Positions 59,901 to 64,000 of a DNA stretch of 64,000 nucleotides are shown here, one piece after another; positions within the stretch are counted from its first letter, which is position 1; every line of letters starts with the position of its first letter. The notes below the pieces were generated by a model. It searched no databases, was not told the DNA's origin, and was given only the letters and a program-made list of their open reading frames with translations. Position numbers and translations under genes: made by a program. The stretch is taken from contig OX419339.1 of NCBI GenBank assembly GCA_948470475.1, forward strand, positions 3,085,489 through 3,149,488, given 5' to 3'. Source of the stretch: Galaxea fascicularis (lineage: Eukaryota > Cnidaria > Anthozoa > Scleractinia > Euphylliidae).

Positions 59901-60056
59901 GTTTCCTCATAGCAACCCATTCCTGAGCTAAACTCCCCTCTTTCTGTTTAGGTGTCCTTGAACTTCTGGCTTGAGTCCTTGAACGAAGTACAAGCAGTTG
60001 TGACGTCACTTTTGGTTCCAGACAAGACAGTCGATTTGAGATTTGTCGATCGATAG
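49228..60056 (+). CDS. Mitochondrial-clan cytochrome P450 (complete, 8 exons, 534 aa)
   Basis: Exons: 49228-49706, 51427-51617, 53325-53701, 54503-54669, 56684-56762, 58325-58487, 59264-59307, 59952-60056. All junctions are GT/AG, all phases fit, and the stop is TAG. The first in-frame ATG is at 49228. The N-terminus is basic, without a clear membrane anchor, and is followed by IPGPEGLPLIGSLLDY, as in mitochondrial P450s (CYP11/24/27 type) that carry a cleaved matrix presequence. Motifs: I-helix AAVETTSNT (about 344-352), ExxR in KETLR (E402, R405), PERF-type YRPERW, and heme loop FGFGTRMCIG (477-486, Cys484 as thiolate ligand), then RRVAELE. The family takes electrons from adrenodoxin and hydroxylates sterols or related lipids; the substrate here is unknown. 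All catalytic residues are present. Introns hold SINEs and MITEs. Confidence 0.92.
49707..51426 (+). other. P450 intron 1; nothing recognised
   Basis: 1.7-kb AT-rich intron, donor GTAAGT, acceptor TGTAG. No repeat with clear ends was found. Confidence 0.55.
52308..52560 (+). repeat. tRNA-derived SINE, copy 1
   Basis: A-box-like TCAGTTGG and B box GGTTCAAACCC in the head, then CCAACACTCAGGGTCTCTAA, AGAAAGTGCTTCC, TTAGACTTTCTA and CCCTGTCTCAC, shared in order with the copy at 59547-59900. It is in P450 intron 2. Confidence 0.65.
52692..52946. mobile_element. Inverted-repeat element in P450 intron 2
   Basis: Ends AGGGACCAGTCATTATT / AATAATGTCTGGTCCCT, with a G-rich left arm and C-rich right end. 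No clear target duplication. Confidence 0.6.
54113..54320 (+). repeat. Diverged dispersed repeat family E, copy 2
   Basis: Second copy of the pair with 32770-33000; it lies in P450 intron 3. Confidence 0.45.
54955..55327. mobile_element. Inverted-repeat element filled with GGTTAA motifs
   Basis: Ends GGGCCCGATTGTTTGAAAG / CTTTTAAACAACCGGGCCC (imperfect). The interior has many GGGTTAAA, AACCCGAGGTTA and similar motifs on both strands. It is in P450 intron 4. Confidence 0.65.
55445..56230. mobile_element. Harbinger-like MITE, TSD TTA
   Basis: Ends GGGTGCGTTTCTTT / AAAGAAACGCACCC with TTA on both sides. The subterminal parts repeat AAATCCxxxxTTGGATTTT. About 786 bp with no transposase frame. 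It lies in P450 intron 4. Confidence 0.75.
56887..57150 (-). repeat. tRNA-derived SINE with ATT-repeat tail
   Basis: On the minus strand the B box GGTTCGATTCCCGGAC (about 57135) heads a body shared with 61620-61795 (GTTGGTTCTCTxCTCTGC, CTCCGGTTTTC, CCTCAAAAACCAAC). It ends in a long ATT repeat at 56887-56945. It is in P450 intron 5. Confidence 0.65.
57347..58080. mobile_element. Inverted-repeat element in P450 intron 5
   Basis: Ends GGGAG...CTCCC flanked by TA, with subterminal GACGGTGACGG / CCGTTGCCGTC type repeats; the right part repeats the GCCGTTGCCGTC module twice. Confidence 0.5.
59547..59900 (-). repeat. tRNA-derived SINE, copy 2
   Basis: Reverse copy of the SINE at 52308. B box on the minus strand (GGTTCAAACC near 59870), then the same body blocks, ending in GCGCATTA.. 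and an AAGTAAAGTA tail at the left. It is in P450 intron 7. Confidence 0.65.
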
Positions 60057-61619
60057 GTTATAAAACCTAATGCGCAGCGTAGAAAAACACGAATAACAAG
60101 CCAACAGCAGATTCTCTGTTCTTGTCCCAAGTATTCTTCTTTTAGAAATCCCTTTTGTGATAATAGAATCTCGAATACTAAGCAGACACTGTTTACTGAC
60201 TTAATTTTTGACTTAATGAGCTTTAGGGATCATTTTATTAAAATACAGTTTTTTAAAGTTTATTTCTCCTGTTTTGATCTACGAAACAATCTATAATCAA
60301 TGCACTTTAATTTTTTCTATTTTAAAATAATTTTTGAATTAATGAGCTTTAGTGATCATTTTGTTAACATACATTTAATTAAGTTTATTTTCTCCTTTTT
60401 CGGTCCATGGAACAATCTATTATCAATATATTTTTAGTAATTTTAGTAATTTGTATGTTTTGCTTTTGCTACACTGAAATATTTTATGGTCATGCAATTT
60501 GCTCACTTTAGAAGCGAGTAAGGGCCTGCAGGAAACGTGGTTTCCCACTGGAAAGGGCACCTCAAAATAAGGAGTTCTAGCAAGGTTGAGCATGTTTTGT
60601 TGAAAAGCCGCCAGAAAACAAGGATTTGAAAATCAAGAAATTACCATACAAATGTATCTTTTTCGGAAAGTGCCCCCCCCCCCCCCCCCTTCCGCACCCT
60701 CGACCATGCAAAGTCTCTAACTTTCATGATTTCCAGAAGCCTTTTGTTCAACAACTATTCAACTGAACAAGCTCAAAGTTGGTAAGGTGACCATTTTTTT
60801 AATCGCTCTTTCGCGTCGCAGAAACGATTTTTCAAATGGATTAAAACTTGTTATATTAATTAGTTTTAAATTGCATTGTGATGTTCTGGGAGCTGGTCCC
60901 AATGTCAGTGGCTTCATGATGTTTATGAGGGTTTTCAGGTTTCTTTGCACAATTGCATAAATGGCGTTCACAACTGCGACGATCATCCTTCATTTCTTTT
61001 CATTTCATTTTATTTCCGCAGGTCATATATGATTTATTTAATATACATCGTTCTGAAACGTTTGAAAAACATAATGAATATATTAAGACAAAAGGAGATC
61101 AAACACTCTTCGTGTATCCGGTTTAAAAAGGAGGACAATAAACCAACCCTTCTCACTTGCTTTAGCATCAACTTTGTTTTCCTTTCACATGTTTTAAAGT
61201 GTTTATGTACTTGAGGTGCTGATGACTTTTTGTCACATATCACTCTGGTTGAGTTTATTACAAGTGGCGAAATACTGCTTGCAAGGCATTCAGAATTTTG
61301 CGAAAGCAAAACTACAGAAAACCCAAATGTGAATTGTTGCCAAAGAATGAAAAAATAAAAAAAAAAAAAAATAATAATAATAGCGCTTGTGCCCAGGTTT
61401 GAACGTGTGTTTGCGTCAAATGCGACGTAACAAAGTCGTTCGCGCCGAAGGATTCAGTAAGTCTCCACTTCGTTACAACTTTTCACGATTGCTACTGCCT
61501 TGCCGGTATATAATGCAAATATGTACTGAATGTAAGATAAAGTAATTTTTTTGTACCCACGGACAGCGAACAGCTCAAGAGAACTCGTTCAAAAGTGTCC
61601 GTGCGTTCCAGATAGAATT
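60057..61619. other. Intergenic between convergent P450 and sulfotransferase genes
   Basis: The two genes point at each other, so both 3' UTRs probably lie here. It contains a C-run near 60675 and an A-rich run near 61356. No gene is supported. Confidence 0.45.
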
Positions 61620-61795
61620 GGAATTTCAAAATGTTGGTTTTTGAGGAGACGCGAAAACCGGAGTATCCGGAGAAAACTGAACCACTCGGAGCAGAGGAGA
61701 GAACCAACAACAACTGAACATCAACCCACATATGGCGTCGAGTCCGGGAATCGAACCCGAGCCACATTGGTGGAACACGAGTGCTCTCCCCTGAA
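61620..61795 (-). repeat. tRNA-derived SINE, partial copy
   Basis: Minus strand: GGGGAGAGCACTCGTG (A-box-like), GGTTCGATTCCCGGAC (B box), then the body shared with 56887-57150. It lacks the repeat tail. It lies between the P450 and sulfotransferase genes. Confidence 0.65.
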
Positions 61796-61945
61796 ATCAT
61801 AATAGAGGGGACTTCTGTTGTGCCTGGATCAGTAATAATCCTCGTCCGCGATATACTAAATACGTTTGCCGCAATTGACTCGCACCGTCTTTTTTGGAGC
61901 CGTCTCCCGCGTCACATACACTGTATTTCGAACGAGGAACAAAGC

Positions 61946-63083
61946 CTAACGACGGAAGTTATCCGGTCGATTTACTGTGCTGTCAATAGCCTGATAGAAC
62001 TTGATCAGTTTGTCGCGATGATGCTCTATGAACGGAATCTCGTTCATGATCATTTTGTTGCAAGTCTCATTTAGTTCTTTTGAAACATCTGGCTTCACTA
62101 CGTAGCCCTTAACTAGCTTTCCTGTGTATGGACGGGTCAGAAAATCTCCTTCCTTTAAACATGCTTTTCCTATGTCTTCTCTTGCTTTTCTGAAAACTGT
62201 AAGATCTTTGAAGAACTCCGGGCCCTCGCGCTCTATCATTTTCCACAGCGTTTTATTAAAAACATCGTACAACAGGACATCGCCAGAATTCCATTGACGA
62301 ATTTTCTCTTCGGTAATTTTTGAAATATCCCTTTTTTCTTTTTCCCTCCGTTCGTTGAGTTTGAAATACAGAATGTCCTCCATTTTCCAACAAAAGCGTC
62401 GTTTTAGGAGGACAAGCGACTCATCGAAGTGTTCCATCAACAAGACAAGGTCGAACTCCCGTTGAAGAAAGCGAATATAGTTTCTCAAAACAGTGAAATT
62501 GCCGTGGTATCTTGTGTCTAGTCCGAGATCAAATAACGCTGGGTTTTTTAACAAAGTCAACGCGCCCGTTATGTTCGCTTTCACTTTGTCAAAATAAAAT
62601 CCTGGATTTTGAATGAAATGTTCCAACGGAGACGCGAGCTTTCGTAATTTCCTGAAACGCCCTCCAAGTTGGAAAAAATTAAAAATAGATTCAAAATGTT
62701 GACTTGGTTCCCTGAGCATTGTGATGTAGCGAGTTGTTTTCTTTGGAAAAAGAAAATTCATCGGTGCCTTGTTGAATCTTGCGTGGTTGCATAAAATGTT
62801 TGGTTCTTTAGCAAACGCTATTGCGTACCTCAGCAAAAACGAGCGGGGCCAGGAAAAGTGGTAGGTTTTGAGTCCAAAAGGCAGTGCAAACAAAAGATCT
62901 CTGCTATCCCCGTAACGGTTTAAGATGTTTGTCACTGTGCTCGATCCCGTCTTGTGAGTCTTGAGGAACAGAATGTTATTAACCGGTTCACACGGAGTCT
63001 TCGCGCCATTAGGAATAGTTTTCAATGCACCGCTATTTTCCCAGTCTAGAGTCTCCACGCCATTGTGATTCAGGTTTGATTTT
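61946..63083 (-). CDS. Galactose-3-O-sulfotransferase (5'-partial)
   Basis: One long exon ends in TGA at 61946-61948. It carries the PAPS-binding motifs of Gal3ST enzymes: FLKTHKTGSST (5'-phosphosulfate loop, about 31-41 of the 370-residue part counted from 63058) and REPSQHFESIFNFF (3'-phosphate motif, about 116-129). The family transfers sulfate from PAPS to the 3-OH of galactose on glycolipids or glycans in the Golgi lumen. There is no in-frame ATG before the conserved region. An acceptor (pyrimidine tract plus GATGTAG) lies just upstream of 63083, so at least one 5' exon, probably with the signal-anchor helix, is missing and was not found up to 64000. Family members are about 400-430 aa, so only a short N-terminus is absent. 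Acceptor specificity cannot be told from sequence alone. Confidence 0.88.
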
Positions 63084-64000
63084 CTACATCGACAAGAAAA
63101 AAAGCGATATATGATATTAGAAATTAAATCAAGAAAATCGGTATAATTTCAGTGGTACAGAGTCTGGGGTACAAGGAAAGCTTGTTTAGATAGAATGATG
63201 GGGGGGGGGGGAGCTACCAAACAGACACAGGGGAATCTTTAGCCTCCATAAAAAAACAGGCGTTTATTTAGTCGAGCGCGAAGAGGTAATTTCACCCTGG
63301 TTTGAAATACCTACATTTGATTGGTCGAGCACTAGAAATACTCGCTGTTGATTGGCTAAACGCACTCTTTCGTACTCAGTTGGTTTCTTCATTTTGAGGA
63401 AAATCGAAAGTTTAATTTCTAGCTTGAAAACATACTCTAGATGGTGAATTTTCGAGTGGCAAAAGAAAGAGCACAAGATCTTTCTCGTGATAGTGGTGCT
63501 TAAACCGCGTGTCGACTTGCAAGGCGCCCCAGTAGCAGGGTCCTCGGAGCAGTCTTTAAGGTTCATTTATTCACACCATTTACATAAAATTAACATAGGA
63601 AGAAAAGTATATTTACAACGCATGATTATTCGATAAGTAATTACAGTACAGGTTATAGAATGTGTATGGTAGTCAAAGTAGCGAAAGCTTTCTAGTTGAC
63701 CACCATAATTGAGGGGAGGGGGCTGAGCTTAAGGAACAGTCATAAATTTGCATTTTCTCCCACGAGGATCCCCAGTTCTAGCCGACTACTTTAATCCCTT
63801 GTACTTTTCATTTTTGGAAATGTATTTTACTAAATTCATTATTCTTCCACAAAAGTCAGATAATTTACTTGTTTAGTTTTGAACGACTAGTAGATTTACA
63901 CTAAATCAATTAGATTATTAGCTGCGCCCTCAACAACTATCAAGCGATAACAAAATCTCGAGCTCATAATCTAATTGTTAAATATCACTACAAATTATGC
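63084..64000. other. Right edge, probable sulfotransferase intron
   Basis: It lies upstream of the sulfotransferase acceptor. I could not identify its 5' exon. A G-run occurs at about 63199-63211. Confidence 0.4.

Noticed and set aside
61781..62074. 97-residue plus-strand frame
   Set aside because: Antisense shadow of the sulfotransferase exon; no motif.

Overview
The window looks like nuclear DNA from an anthozoan cnidarian, probably a stony coral or close relative. The basis is intron-rich genes with metazoan families (SOWAH ankyrin protein, interferon regulatory factor, mitochondrial-type cytochrome P450, galactose-3-O-sulfotransferase), AT-rich introns, and a very dense load of short inverted-repeat elements, tRNA-derived SINEs and broken LINEs. 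The species call is inference; no bacterial, viral or organellar genes were seen.

Layout. (1) 1-26976, plus strand: the 3' part of a sosondowah (SOWAH) ankyrin-repeat gene, rebuilt here from 15 exons, with its 5' exons left of the window. The ankyrin core is cut into extremely small exons: one of 12 nt and four of exactly 3 nt (one codon each). The four codons supply the residues that the SOWAH family needs at those places. (2) 26977-35840: intergenic, with a LINE 3' remnant, a 5'-truncated LINE copy with a 17-bp target duplication, and several hairpin elements. (3) 35841-42202, minus strand: a complete three-exon gene for a short (268 aa) interferon regulatory factor, with an IRF-type binding site just upstream of its start codon. 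(4) 42203-49227: intergenic, with a 63-bp tandem duplication, a decayed CR1/L2-like reverse transcriptase whose catalytic motif A is deleted, and a 274-bp near-perfect palindrome. (5) 49228-60056, plus strand: a complete eight-exon mitochondrial-clan cytochrome P450 (534 aa), with a hAT-type MITE ending 171 bp before its ATG and three SINE copies in its introns. (6) 61946-63083, minus strand: the main exon of a galactose-3-O-sulfotransferase whose first exon(s) lie further right.

The four genes do not form an operon or an evident pathway: an intracellular scaffold, a transcription factor, a mitochondrial oxidase and a Golgi sulfotransferase. The strongest new observation is the run of one-codon microexons in the SOWAH ankyrin repeats. 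Next are the palindrome and the set of MITEs whose target-site duplications can be read directly. All exon models come from reading splice sites, frames and family motifs by eye; no alignment, expression or database check was possible.
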